A stretch of DNA of 8,864 nucleotides. It comes from Pseudomonadota bacterium (GTDB lineage Bacteria > Pseudomonadota > Alphaproteobacteria > Sphingomonadales > Sphingomonadaceae). A program made the position numbers and the translations under genes. Positions within the stretch are counted from its first letter, which is position 1; the number at the start of each line of letters is the position of its first letter. The DNA is taken from positions 1-8,864 of the forward strand of contig JARXKR010000089.1 of the NCBI GenBank assembly GCA_030271565.1, given 5' to 3'. The notes beneath the pieces are model-generated. The model made no database searches, was not told the DNA's origin, and saw only the letters and a list, made by a program, of their open reading frames with translations. Positions 6,138-8,864 of this stretch are shown here, piece by piece.

Positions 6138-6231
6138 CGTTTGATCGCTATTTCGAATTTCCATGTCGCACGGCTGCTTGGCGCACCCGGTGCTGCACTT
6201 GCCCATACCCCTAAAGTTTCAGGAATTCCCC
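6138..6231 (+). promoter_or_regulatory. secA leader with Shine-Dalgarno and possible SD-sequestering pairing
   Basis: The secA SD AGGAA (6221-6225) lies six bases before the ATG, a strong site that fixes the start. An upstream segment GAATTTCC (6155-6162) can pair with GGAATTC (6222-6228), which covers most of the SD, with one bulged T. A small hairpin GCAC-CCG-GTGC lies between the two arms. No terminator or convincing promoter was seen in this gap. A seven-pair helix over this distance can occur by chance, so regulation here is only suggested. Confidence 0.4.

Positions 6232-8864
<2,633 letters not shown>

Overview
The window reads as ordinary chromosome from a GC-rich alphaproteobacterium, most likely of the Sphingomonadales (Sphingomonas/Novosphingobium/Erythrobacter type). 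The basis is the alphaproteobacterial style of Lon, HU and SecA, the lon-hup adjacency, high GC, and an intergenic inverted repeat built from GAGCGAAGYCGAG cores, a type I associate with sphingomonad genomes. The taxonomic call is inference. No mobile element, CRISPR array, tRNA or rRNA was seen.

Layout, left to right. (1) 1-1374, +: the 3' part of a metal-dependent amidohydrolase gene whose start lies outside the window. (2) 1375-1686: a 312-base gap holding a large REP-like composite inverted repeat (1395-1509) and a good candidate heat-shock (RpoH) promoter for lon (1594-1622). (3) 1687-4101, +: complete lon (ATP-dependent protease La, 804 aa). (4) 4102-4337: a gap with a post-lon hairpin and a hup promoter candidate with a perfect TTGACA. 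(5) 4338-4610, +: complete gene for the nucleoid protein HU (90 aa), followed by a clear intrinsic terminator at 4655-4687. (6) 4698-5744, -: a membrane acyltransferase of the acyltransferase-3 (OafA-like) family, convergent with hup. (7) 5745-5864: a short divergent intergenic region with a strong dyad (5824-5849). (8) 5865-6137, +: a small unrecognised gene for a 90-residue exported protein. (9) 6232-8864, +: secA, open at the right edge after 877 codons, with only the C-terminal tail missing.

Functionally, lon and hup are proteostasis and nucleoid housekeeping genes; Lon degrades HU subunits in E. coli, so their adjacency may be meaningful. The most interesting part is the junction of the small exported ORF and secA. 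Its architecture (short signal-peptide ORF, 94-nt gap, secA) is that of E. coli secM-secA, where a secreted arrest peptide controls secA translation. The ORF has no proline-containing arrest motif like that of SecM, so a regulatory role is only a hypothesis. The secA leader does contain a short segment able to pair with the secA Shine-Dalgarno. The other genes look conventional.
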